This document shows, piece by piece, positions 57,454 through 64,000 of a stretch of 64,000 bases of DNA. Location of the stretch: positions 31,011 to 95,010 of the forward strand of contig WYBM01000078.1 in NCBI GenBank assembly GCA_011525915.1, in the 5' to 3' direction. Origin of the DNA: Ardenticatenaceae bacterium (lineage in GTDB: Bacteria > Chloroflexota > Anaerolineae > Promineifilales > Promineifilaceae). The position numbers and the translations under genes were made by a program. Within the stretch, counting starts at the first letter, position 1. Each line of letters starts with the position of its first letter. The notes beneath the pieces are model-generated. The model was given only the letters and a program-made list of their open reading frames with translations, searched no databases and was not told the DNA's origin.

Positions 57454-58557
57454 TTATGGGTTTGTACGCATCTTGGTGATAATATCGCCAGAAAGCGTCA
57501 GGTACTGGCTGTATAAATCCACGGTCAGGCAGGAGTGAACAGGTAAGACGACAACAACATCGCCTACATCCAGGCTGTCAAATGTAAAAGGGTCTGTTGT
57601 AAAAACGCCATGTTCTTGGGAAATTAAGATGAGCTTGCTGCCGTACTGCATTTGTCCCCAACCATCTTTACTCAGGCGGGCGATACGGCCGTAAATCACT
57701 TCCTCGTTTATGACCATGCTGTCTTTAGAGAGATGTACAGCGCCACCGTACAAAACAATGCGGTGGTCGGCTTCGTGTTTAGCCACAATAGGACAGGCCA
57801 CACCCACGGCAATATCATCTGGAAAGCAGGCCCCCAACCGCTGCTGGGCCAGGTCATAGAAAACAAAGTTGCCAGGGCGTATCTCATCTATATCTGCAAA
57901 GTCCTCTATAATGCTGCACGCGGGTGTGTCCCCTACGGACACAAGAAGTGTGTGCCCTTCGGCTTGTAAATGGCGGCGAATGGTCCCCAGACGCCTGGCC
58001 GTTTCCGCATAAATCGCCGCTATCTCTTCGGTTGATCGGGCGGCATAGGTCTGCCCGGCATGGGTTAAAATACCGGTCAGGTTTAGATGGGGTGCGGCAG
58101 CTACGGTGTGGGCTACGTCTGTTAGCAATTCCAGGTCATCCCACCGAATACCGGTACGGCCGTGCCCGGTATCTATTTTCAGCCAGACATTGACGGTGGT
58201 TCCCAGAAAGTTGTTCAGGGTCACGGCCGTGGCTACTGACTCCACCACCAAGTGCAAATCGATCTCGTGGGCCAGTTTGTTGATCGCCCTTCCCTGGCGC
58301 ACATTGACCGGGAAGGCGATCAGAATGTCTAACCAGCCGGCTACTGCAAAATAGGAAGCCATATCTACCGAAGAAACCGTTATTTTGGTAACGCCGCGTT
58401 CGCTAAACCAGGACCCGATCTCGGCCGACTGGTGCGTCTTAAAATGTGGCCGGAATGAAACGTTTGCCTCGCTGGCTTTTTCTATCATCCGCTCGATATT
58501 GCGGATGGCCTTATCCTTATCTAGTAGAAGAGTAGGTTTATGAATAGGTAGTGTCAT
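57454..58557 (-). CDS. D-serine dehydratase / D-threonine aldolase-like PLP enzyme (DSD1 family)
   Basis: This 367-residue protein has an alanine-racemase-type barrel. K40 in 'FRPHFKTHQSAEIG' is the PLP Schiff-base lysine. The C-terminal domain carries 'VVLPVHSCLTVDLY' with H341 and C343, the zinc-binding His-x-Cys of DSD1-type D-serine ammonia-lyases and D-threonine aldolases. It should break down D-serine or beta-hydroxy D-amino acids in the cytoplasm. I start it at the ATG at 58557, where the family begins ('MTLPIHKPTLLLDKD'); the frame extends 32 codons further without likeness. Confidence 0.87.
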   Translation of the reverse strand: MTLPIHKPTLLLDKDKAIRNIERMIEKASEANVSFRPHFKTHQSAEIGSWFSERGVTKITVSSVDMASYFAVAGWLDILIAFPVNVRQGRAINKLAHEIDLHLVVESVATAVTLNNFLGTTVNVWLKIDTGHGRTGIRWDDLELLTDVAHTVAAAPHLNLTGILTHAGQTYAARSTEEIAAIYAETARRLGTIRRHLQAEGHTLLVSVGDTPACSIIEDFADIDEIRPGNFVFYDLAQQRLGACFPDDIAVGVACPIVAKHEADHRIVLYGGAVHLSKDSMVINEEVIYGRIARLSKDGWGQMQYGSKLILISQEHGVFTTDPFTFDSLDVGDVVVVLPVHSCLTVDLYSQYLTLSGDIITKMRTNP

Positions 58558-59074
58558 GAGCTTGAACCTGTAACTGTTATTTACGGGAGACAAATGCCAC
58601 GTCCCCTGATGATACCGGCGATGCTTCTTTTGCACCAGATCCAATTGGGTCATGTTACATCATTTGTGCCTGTGAGAGGTGATGATTACTTTAACATCAC
58701 ATAGATTTGTTTGTTGGTGATGCCTGGTGAAGTGGCTGTCACCAAGCTCATGGAGCCTATATCTTCTTTTTGAGGGTATCAAATGGATTTCAGCGGCGAA
58801 GGGTAAAAACGTGCTAAAGTACATTATGAGGCATCTGCTATTGTTGTTTAATAACCAAAATGCCTGAAGGTCACATGAGACAGCAGAGACGTATGGATGC
58901 CAGACACGTACAATGTGTATAATGTTTTTACGCGCTGGTGTTGATGCAGTCCGGCTCACGTGTATACCATAGTTTGTAATGTTATGTGCCGGACTGTTTA
59001 AGTATTGCGCTCTCTATAAACAGTACAAAGATGTTCGGGGCACAATAATAGACCACGCGAAAGGATGAGCCATC
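58558..59074. other. Intergenic region with a long-loop inverted repeat
   Basis: No gene is supported in these 517 bases. CAGTCCGGC at 58947-58955 and GCCGGACTG at 58988-58996 form a nine-base stem with a 32-base loop, followed by TTTA. It lies about 80 bases upstream of the Lon-domain gene and may be a terminator or a 5' UTR structure. AAAGGATGAG before 59075 is that gene's ribosome binding site. Confidence 0.45.
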
Positions 59075-59710
59075 ATGATGGATTTACCTTTATTCCCGTT
59101 AAATATGGTTGTTTTCCCCGGCTGGCCGATGCCCCTGCACATCTTTGAACCACGCTATAAGGAGATGATTCGCCATTGTGTGGAGAAACAGGAGCCATTT
59201 GGCATCGTCTTAATAGAAGAAGGCGAAGCAGAAGTTGACACGACCATAAAGCCGCACCAAATCGGCTGTACGGTGGCGATCACCCAGATTCAACGTACAG
59301 ACGACGGCCGTCTTTACATTATGACCGTCGGTCAGGAGCGGTTTCGTATTTGTGGCTTAAAACGAGACAAGCCCTACTTGGTAGGGGAAGTGGAAATGAT
59401 GGCGTTTGTGGATGAAGACAATAGGGTGTTGAAAACGGCCGTGCAGCACCTGCGCCCTCTGGTAATAGATTACTTTGCTGCCCTGGCTCAAGTTTCTGAA
59501 GATGTGGAAATTGATGCTACCCAAATCCCCTCTGATCCTGAAGAATTGAGTTACCTGGCTGCGGCTATCTTGCAGGTATCCCTGGAAACCAAACAATCTA
59601 TGCTTGGCGCACGCAAGGCATCTAACTTGCTTAAATATCTGGCTGACGTCTATAAGCGGGAATTACGGCTCATTCCCCGGCAAGACATGGGCACCTTTTC
59701 CCCTAACTAG
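59075..59710 (+). CDS. Lon N-terminal (substrate-binding) domain protein
   Basis: This 211-residue protein is made only of the Lon N-terminal domain: 'LPLFPLNMVVFPGWPMPLHIFEPRYKEMIRHCVEKQEPFGIVLI' in the first 50 residues, 'IGCTVAITQIQRTDDGRLYIMTVGQERFRI' and a C-terminal helical bundle. It has neither the ATPase nor the protease domain. Such stand-alone proteins are common in bacteria; they may bind damaged proteins. Its TAG stop is the start of palindromic element D. Confidence 0.88.
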   Translation: MMDLPLFPLNMVVFPGWPMPLHIFEPRYKEMIRHCVEKQEPFGIVLIEEGEAEVDTTIKPHQIGCTVAITQIQRTDDGRLYIMTVGQERFRICGLKRDKPYLVGEVEMMAFVDEDNRVLKTAVQHLRPLVIDYFAALAQVSEDVEIDATQIPSDPEELSYLAAAILQVSLETKQSMLGARKASNLLKYLADVYKRELRLIPRQDMGTFSPN

Positions 59711-59809
59711 TACCAGTAACCAGAAGTCTGTCATCAGTTTTCAGTAGACTATTTCCAAAGGTAGGCCAGCACTGAAAACTGGTCACTGATTACTGAAAAC
59801 CGGTACTAG
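59707..59809 (+). repeat. Dispersed palindromic element, copy D
   Basis: The element starts CTAGTACCAGTAACCAGAAG and ends AAACCGGTACTAG, so the outer eight bases (CTAGTACC / GGTACTAG) are perfect complements. Inside, CAGTTTTCAGTAGACTATTT and GGCCAGCACTGAAAACTGG match copy B closely. Its TAG at 59708-59710 is the stop codon of the Lon-domain gene. Confidence 0.9.
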
Positions 59810-59851
59810 AAAGAGCGATGACAGGCTGCTCAAAACCTGTCACCGCTGATC

Positions 59852-59893
59852 GGTAAACCGCACAATGGTTTATGAGGGTTTGTGCGGTTTACC
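59852..59893. terminator. Perfect 14-bp hairpin between convergent genes
   Basis: GGTAAACCGCACAA and TTGTGCGGTTTACC enclose 14 bases. The right arm touches the stop codon of the M32 gene. A second stem, TGACAGG/CCTGTCA at about 59819-59842, lies just left. Placed between convergent genes, they probably end both transcripts, although T-runs are short. Confidence 0.65.
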
Positions 59894-61398
59894 TAAAGCC
59901 CGTATAACTCCCCATATTTTGTATGCAGATACTGGATGTATGGCTCAATGGTTAAAGGACCACCGGTCACACGTTCGATCAATTCATTGGCGGTATATTT
60001 GCTGCCGTGCTGGTAAATTTGCTCCTTTAGCCAGGTGTGTAATGTGCCAAACTCGCCGTGCGCAATCTCTTTGGTGATCTCCGGGTGGGCCTTTATTGCC
60101 TGCGCAAAAAACAAAGCCGACATGACATTCCCCAACGTGTAGCCCTGGAAAGCCCCGCCAACAATACCGCTGTACCAGTGAACGTCTTGCAGCACGCCGT
60201 TAATATCGTTAGACGCACGAACGCCCAGGTCAGATTCATAGCGTGCGTGCCAGGCGTCAGGCAAATCTTTCACATCCAGTGTGCCCTCCAGCAAAGCCAG
60301 TTCCAGGTCAAAACGAATCATGATGTGCAGATTATACGTAACTTCATCGGCGTCAGTGCGGATGAGGGAAGGGATCACTTTGTTAATAGCCCGGTAGAAT
60401 GTATCTAGCGGCACATTTTGCAGCTGGTCAGGGAAGGTTGCCTGTAGTTTGGGGTAGTAATGGTGCCAGAACGGCCGGCTGCGCCCTACCAGATTCTCCC
60501 ACAAACGAGACTGGCTTTCATGAATGCCAGACGACGTGCCACCATCCAGGGGCGTTCCCTCTAACTCCTGGCTGACCCCAGCCTCATACAAAGCGTGGCC
60601 TGTTTCATGTAACGTGCTGAAAAGCGCCTCACCGAGGTCATTTTCCCTGACGCGTGTTGTAATACGCACGTCATTAATAGAAAACTTAATCATAAACGGG
60701 TGGTGGGTCTTGTCTTGACGCCCCCGGTGCAGGTCAAAGCCATATTTTTGGGCGATCTGCAGGCCAAAAGCCAACTGGGCATCTTCAGGATAATGTTGTT
60801 TCAGACAACTGTTATCAGCCGGCTCCTGGCTGGTGATCGCCTTTACCAGGGGGACTAGCTGGGTGCGCAAATCGGCAAAGAGGGCCCGCACTGATTCTGC
60901 TTTCATGCCCCGATCAGAAAGATCAATGAGCGGGTCGGCGATGTGATCGTAACCAGGGAAGCAGTCAGCCATCCGGCGGGCCAGATCGATGCTCTTGGCC
61001 AGGTTATCACGGAGGGCTGCGTAGTTATTTTCTGGCCGAGCCGACGTCCACTTCTGGTAGGTAACTGCCGCATGTTCATTGAGTTCAGCCAGGAGCGACG
61101 ACGGTATTTTTACCGCCTGATCATAGTTATAACGTGTGATGCGAATAAGGGCGGCATCGTTACTGTCATAAGGCAGTGTCTCAGCCCATGGTTCCAGGGC
61201 ATCCAGCAGGTTGCCTATAGCCGGGTCAATCAGCTTCTCATGGGCAATTTGCCCCAACGTAGCCATTTGCCGGCCGCGCGCAGGTGCTCCCCCACGAGGC
61301 ATATAGGTGGCCTGATCCCAGCCTAGAACGGCCGTGGCCAGTTTGACGTCTTCTATCTCTTGCAGTCGGGTTTTTAATGCTTCTAGTTTCTTTTCCAA
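59893..61398 (-). CDS. M32-family carboxypeptidase (carboxypeptidase Taq-like)
   Basis: This 501-residue protein is full length for M32. The zinc site 'HETGH' lies at H264-H268 in 'LGEALFSTLHETGHALYEAG', followed by 'GIHESQSRLWENLVGRS', which supplies the third ligand Glu. Also conserved are 'DVRITTRV' upstream and 'IRTDADEVTYNLHIMIRFDLE' downstream. It removes C-terminal amino acids, with broad specificity, in the cytoplasm. The start is the ATG at 61398; no other candidate is better placed. Confidence 0.94.
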   Translation of the reverse strand: MEKKLEALKTRLQEIEDVKLATAVLGWDQATYMPRGGAPARGRQMATLGQIAHEKLIDPAIGNLLDALEPWAETLPYDSNDAALIRITRYNYDQAVKIPSSLLAELNEHAAVTYQKWTSARPENNYAALRDNLAKSIDLARRMADCFPGYDHIADPLIDLSDRGMKAESVRALFADLRTQLVPLVKAITSQEPADNSCLKQHYPEDAQLAFGLQIAQKYGFDLHRGRQDKTHHPFMIKFSINDVRITTRVRENDLGEALFSTLHETGHALYEAGVSQELEGTPLDGGTSSGIHESQSRLWENLVGRSRPFWHHYYPKLQATFPDQLQNVPLDTFYRAINKVIPSLIRTDADEVTYNLHIMIRFDLELALLEGTLDVKDLPDAWHARYESDLGVRASNDINGVLQDVHWYSGIVGGAFQGYTLGNVMSALFFAQAIKAHPEITKEIAHGEFGTLHTWLKEQIYQHGSKYTANELIERVTGGPLTIEPYIQYLHTKYGELYGL

Positions 61399-61486
61399 AA
61401 GATAACCTCCAGTGGGTATCGGGTGAAAGGGAAAAGTTAAGGTTGCTTAATTTTAAGAGGGTGCTCCGTTTGCTTGTGCCAGGAAA

Positions 61487-61504
61487 ACCATCCAGCCGGA
61501 TGGT
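61487..61504 (-). terminator. Weak hairpin ACCATCC-GGCT-GGATGGT
   Basis: On the minus strand a seven-base stem with a four-base loop is followed by TTT. It lies between the TVP38-type gene and the M32 gene, and could lower read-through into the latter. Confidence 0.4.
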
Positions 61505-61579
61505 ATCTGAATTTAAAGAGATGTCAAAGCGCAGTTAGGGGGTTTAAAAGGGCCGCTTGTCTTATCAAAGAGGTGTCTG

Positions 61580-62389
61580 TCAGCCGGTGTGGGAATCAGG
61601 TTGTGAGCTGGTGGAAGCAGGGTGATAAACCGGGCTGCTGTGCTGCCGCTCAATTTGTAGGATGACGTAACGGCCAATGATATATACCAGAACGATGATC
61701 GTTACCAATAGGGCGCTTATGGTGTTGGAGAATTCCAGACCATAGGCCCCGATAAAGCTCATAAGGGTAACACTGGGCAGGCGGCCAAAAAAGTTGGCAA
61801 TCAGAAACTTACGCCCAGACATGCCGGACAGGCCGGCCACAAAATTCATGGCGTCAGAAGGAAAAACGGGGAGGATAAAAGCGATGGTGAAGAAGGTAAT
61901 GCCGCGTTTATCCGCGATAGCCTGCCATTTGTCCAGGGTAGGGGTATCTACCAGTTTGCCTACCAACGGCCGTCCGGCCTTTTTTGCCAGGAAAAAGGCA
62001 AACTGGCTGGCAGTGACAACAAACAACATATTAAGGATCAACCCAAGCAGGAAGCCATAGACGTACCCCCCAGCCAGCACAAAGACATGGCCCGGAATAA
62101 AGGCGATGATTACCTGTAAATAGTGGCCCACCCCCAACACCAGGGGGCCAAGCAGACCAAAGCTCTGAATGTAGGCGCTGACTGCGGTCTGATCACTCAA
62201 AATGGTAAAGGCACGCAGCAGCTGCCGCTGAAAGTGCCAGCCGGCAATAGACAGGATAAGGAGGACGGTGACGGTAATCACGGCCGTGCGGTACCTGCGC
62301 ATGGCGTCACGGCCGTTTTGCCACAGCCGCCCCGTGGCGGTTATAAAACTTAGGGGGGTTATTAATTCGTTTTTGTTGCGTTGGGTCAT
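61580..62389 (-). CDS. TVP38/TMEM64-family membrane protein
   Basis: This 269-residue protein has about six membrane helices. The SNARE-associated/DedA-like core includes 'VIIAFIPGHVFVLAGGYVYGFLLGLILNMLFVVTASQFAFFLAKKAGRPLV', with the Pro-Gly loop and the conserved small-residue motif. Later come 'FVAGLSGMSGRKFLIANFFGRLPSVTLMSFIGAYG' and a C-terminal helix. Family members affect membrane lipids or lipid carriers. The first helix begins near residue 35. The substrate is unknown. Confidence 0.88.
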   Translation of the reverse strand: MTQRNKNELITPLSFITATGRLWQNGRDAMRRYRTAVITVTVLLILSIAGWHFQRQLLRAFTILSDQTAVSAYIQSFGLLGPLVLGVGHYLQVIIAFIPGHVFVLAGGYVYGFLLGLILNMLFVVTASQFAFFLAKKAGRPLVGKLVDTPTLDKWQAIADKRGITFFTIAFILPVFPSDAMNFVAGLSGMSGRKFLIANFFGRLPSVTLMSFIGAYGLEFSNTISALLVTIIVLVYIIGRYVILQIERQHSSPVYHPASTSSQPDSHTG

Positions 62390-62639
62390 AACCTTATGTG
62401 CCCTTTACCTGTTTGGCAGGCTGTGAACATTTTTAATGAGACGAAAGGCTGTACCCTATGGTGTACACCGGTAAAGGCATGACACATGGGGCTTTAGGGA
62501 GGACCTTCCGCGTTTCTGTCTGCGGCCTGGTGCTGTGTACGTGAAAATAGCCAATGTGTTGCTGCACAACGGCAATCGTACAGGGGGACAGGACAGCAAG
62601 CAACAAATCGGTGGCGGATATAGATGAAAAATGAGAAGC

Positions 62640-63524
62640 TTATAGCTGCTTAATGGGAGCGCCCAAAAAAAAGCGAATGGCGTTGGGCAGGCGCTTGGCC
62701 CAGGCGGCCTCATCATGGCTGTGCCCTTTGGCTTCAATGTGCAGCAGATTGCGTGTAGGGCGATACCCCTTTTTGACGAGCAGGCGTTTCAGGTGACGAA
62801 CACAGCCGTAATAGCGCCGTGACCGGGCGATCAAGACGTGTTGGTCTGGCCAGAAGCCGCCCATTTCCCGTGTGCCCGCATCCAGATAGATCTTCCCCTG
62901 TTGAAAGGGGGCCCCTTCTATATAAGGAAAGATAGCCCCTTGGGCAAACCACAATGATGGGCTCATGACCCCAGCAAAGCCAAATGTCGCCGGGTGTTCA
63001 AAAAAACCATATAGGCTGATCAGCCCTCCCATCGAAGAACCCATCAGCCCAGTATGGAGTTTGCCCGGCAGGGTGCGGAAGTGTGTGTCAACCAGGGGTT
63101 TTAGTGTATGAGCAATAAATGCCAGGTAGGCGCGGCCCCGTCCACCACCGTAATGTTTGTCCTGAAAGGGACTGTATTCATGCATGCGCTCTCGCCCCAT
63201 ATTGGGAATGCCTACGACGATAGCCTCTAACCCTTCCTCGGCGCTCAAGCGTTCCATGGTTTCATCTACCTGCCAGTCACCCACGTAACTGGTAGCTTCA
63301 TCAAACAAATTGTAGCCGTCGTGCATGTACAGCACCGGGTAACGTTTGGCAGCCGTGTTATAGGTGGGTGGCAGGTAAACGAGAATATCGCGCTGATTGT
63401 TTAGTTGAGGGCTTTTAATATCTCTGGCAATTTTTAGATTGCCAACGACAGTATGCCGATGGCGTTCGTAGTAAACTTCGTGGTAATCTTGCCAGTGTGC
63501 AGTTTCTAATTGAGCTGTTGGCAA
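62640..63524 (-). CDS. Alpha/beta-hydrolase esterase (enterochelin esterase/YieL-like)
   Basis: This 294-residue putative esterase carries the nucleophile elbow 'MGSSMGGLISLYG' with S164, 'RYPVLYMHDGYNLFDE' near residue 62 and a C-terminal 'GHSHDEAAWAKRLPNAIRFFL', whose first histidine is probably catalytic. Its length and N-terminal strand set fit the Fes/YieL/esterase D-like group, which hydrolyses siderophore or acyl esters. No signal peptide is seen. The 250 bases between it and the TVP38-type gene hold nothing that I can name. Confidence 0.85.
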   Translation of the reverse strand: MPTAQLETAHWQDYHEVYYERHRHTVVGNLKIARDIKSPQLNNQRDILVYLPPTYNTAAKRYPVLYMHDGYNLFDEATSYVGDWQVDETMERLSAEEGLEAIVVGIPNMGRERMHEYSPFQDKHYGGGRGRAYLAFIAHTLKPLVDTHFRTLPGKLHTGLMGSSMGGLISLYGFFEHPATFGFAGVMSPSLWFAQGAIFPYIEGAPFQQGKIYLDAGTREMGGFWPDQHVLIARSRRYYGCVRHLKRLLVKKGYRPTRNLLHIEAKGHSHDEAAWAKRLPNAIRFFLGAPIKQL

Positions 63525-63691
63525 TGTTTTACTCCGCTTTAAAGGTTAATAGGCCCCCAATTGTCCATACTTTCACAAAGCCGTCCATAAAGAAAAAGTA
63601 ATAAATAGGCACTTGAGCTTTATGGCGTTTCATGGTAAAGTATTTGTGCATTATTTCACAAATTGACATGTATAACCTTGTGAGGTGGCTA

Positions 63692-63907
63692 ATGGAAGAT
63701 TTTCTGGAACAATCTGGGCAAAATGCGAATGAGCAAGCGCATCACAAAAAACGCATGCGGCAGGATTGGGATAACCTTATTGAAGATATTATCCAGGAAG
63801 GGGTTGAGAAAGGGTTGTTTGATAATTTGAAGGGGAAGGGGAAACCACTTAATCTGTCAAGAAACCACTTTGAAGAACAGCAATTCTCAATTTGGGAAAT
63901 TGGTTGA
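63692..63907 (+). CDS. Short DUF1992 (DnaJ C28-like) protein
   Basis: This 71-residue protein is built around 'WDNLIEDIIQEGVEKGLFDNLKGKGKPLNL', the core of the DUF1992/DnaJ-homologue subfamily C28 conserved domain (I-x-E-x-x-x-x-G-x-F-D-N-L-x-G-x-G-K-P-L). The family usually runs on for another 30-60 residues after this motif; here a TGA follows 'SIWEIG'. I see no clear continuation in another frame before the window ends. It may be a natural short form or a broken gene. GAGGTGG precedes the ATG at 63692. Confidence 0.7.
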   Translation: MEDFLEQSGQNANEQAHHKKRMRQDWDNLIEDIIQEGVEKGLFDNLKGKGKPLNLSRNHFEEQQFSIWEIG

Positions 63908-64000
63908 CAAAGAAGGCAAACCAGGTAATTACTATGGGGCATGGTAAAGAAATTCCCCTTACAAGCATTTTTCAAAGAATGTCAAGCCGCCTGGGCAGAG

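Noticed and set aside
58660..58959. 99-codon minus-strand reading frame before the Lon-domain gene
   Set aside because: Low-complexity composition, no ribosome binding site, no family likeness; best read as non-coding.
62456..62737. 93-codon minus-strand frame after the esterase gene
   Set aside because: It overlaps the true end of the esterase in another frame and reads as Cys/Pro-rich noise.

Overview
The window looks like a chromosomal segment of a Chloroflexi bacterium, probably of the Anaerolineae or a nearby lineage. This is inference from gene content: Opp/Dpp transport, MttB homologues, a contractile injection system with DUF4255 and DUF6760 proteins, secreted CAP and SH3 proteins, moderately high GC, and bidirectionally packed genes. 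No rRNA, tRNA, CRISPR array, transposase or integrase was seen. One palindromic octamer, ACGGCCGT, recurs roughly twice per kilobase inside genes of every kind. The gaps hold a family of palindromic repeats built from CAGTAATCAGT/CAGTATTCAGT words.

Bases 1-23,200 form a catabolic neighbourhood for N-methylated or amino compounds. They hold GcvT/sarcosine-oxidase-type folate proteins, three FAD-dependent amine oxidoreductases, two MttB-family methyltransferases without an in-frame amber codon, a MetE-like methyltransferase, two alcohol dehydrogenases, two enolase-superfamily proteins, a glutamine amidotransferase-like protein, a PhnD-like binding protein, two EamA exporters, and AraC and IclR regulators. 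No corrinoid protein is present to partner the MttB proteins. Two eroded gene fragments lie here: a terpenoid-cyclase-repeat protein and the C-terminus of an M24 peptidase. A 55-bp unit copied from the 3' end of one oxidoreductase gene is repeated in tandem behind it.

Bases 23,200-30,800 hold a CBS-ACT protein and an oligopeptide-type ABC transporter read leftward (lipoprotein, two permeases, one fused double ATPase). Both permeases carry unusual insertions. Bases 31,100-34,210 hold a MarR regulator behind a promoter overlapped by twin palindromes, then a secreted cyclodextrin glucanotransferase-like amylase.

Bases 34,389-52,565 are a rightward extracellular contractile injection system (eCIS, phage-tail-like): DUF4255 cap, CnaB/LamG protein, two sheaths, two tubes, chaperone-like protein, DUF6760, proline-rich VQR protein, LysM adaptor, split spike (gpD and gp5 parts), PAAR, gp25, two baseplate-J proteins, gpI and fibre. 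No tape measure or AAA+ ATPase is present. Immediately downstream lies a membrane-anchored caspase-like protease with an EF-hand-like loop and an SH3 domain.

Bases 54,400-64,000 are mixed housekeeping: a CAP-domain protein, a Gly/His-rich exported protein, a D-serine dehydratase-like enzyme, a Lon-substrate-domain protein, an M32 carboxypeptidase, a TVP38 membrane protein, an esterase and a short DUF1992 protein.
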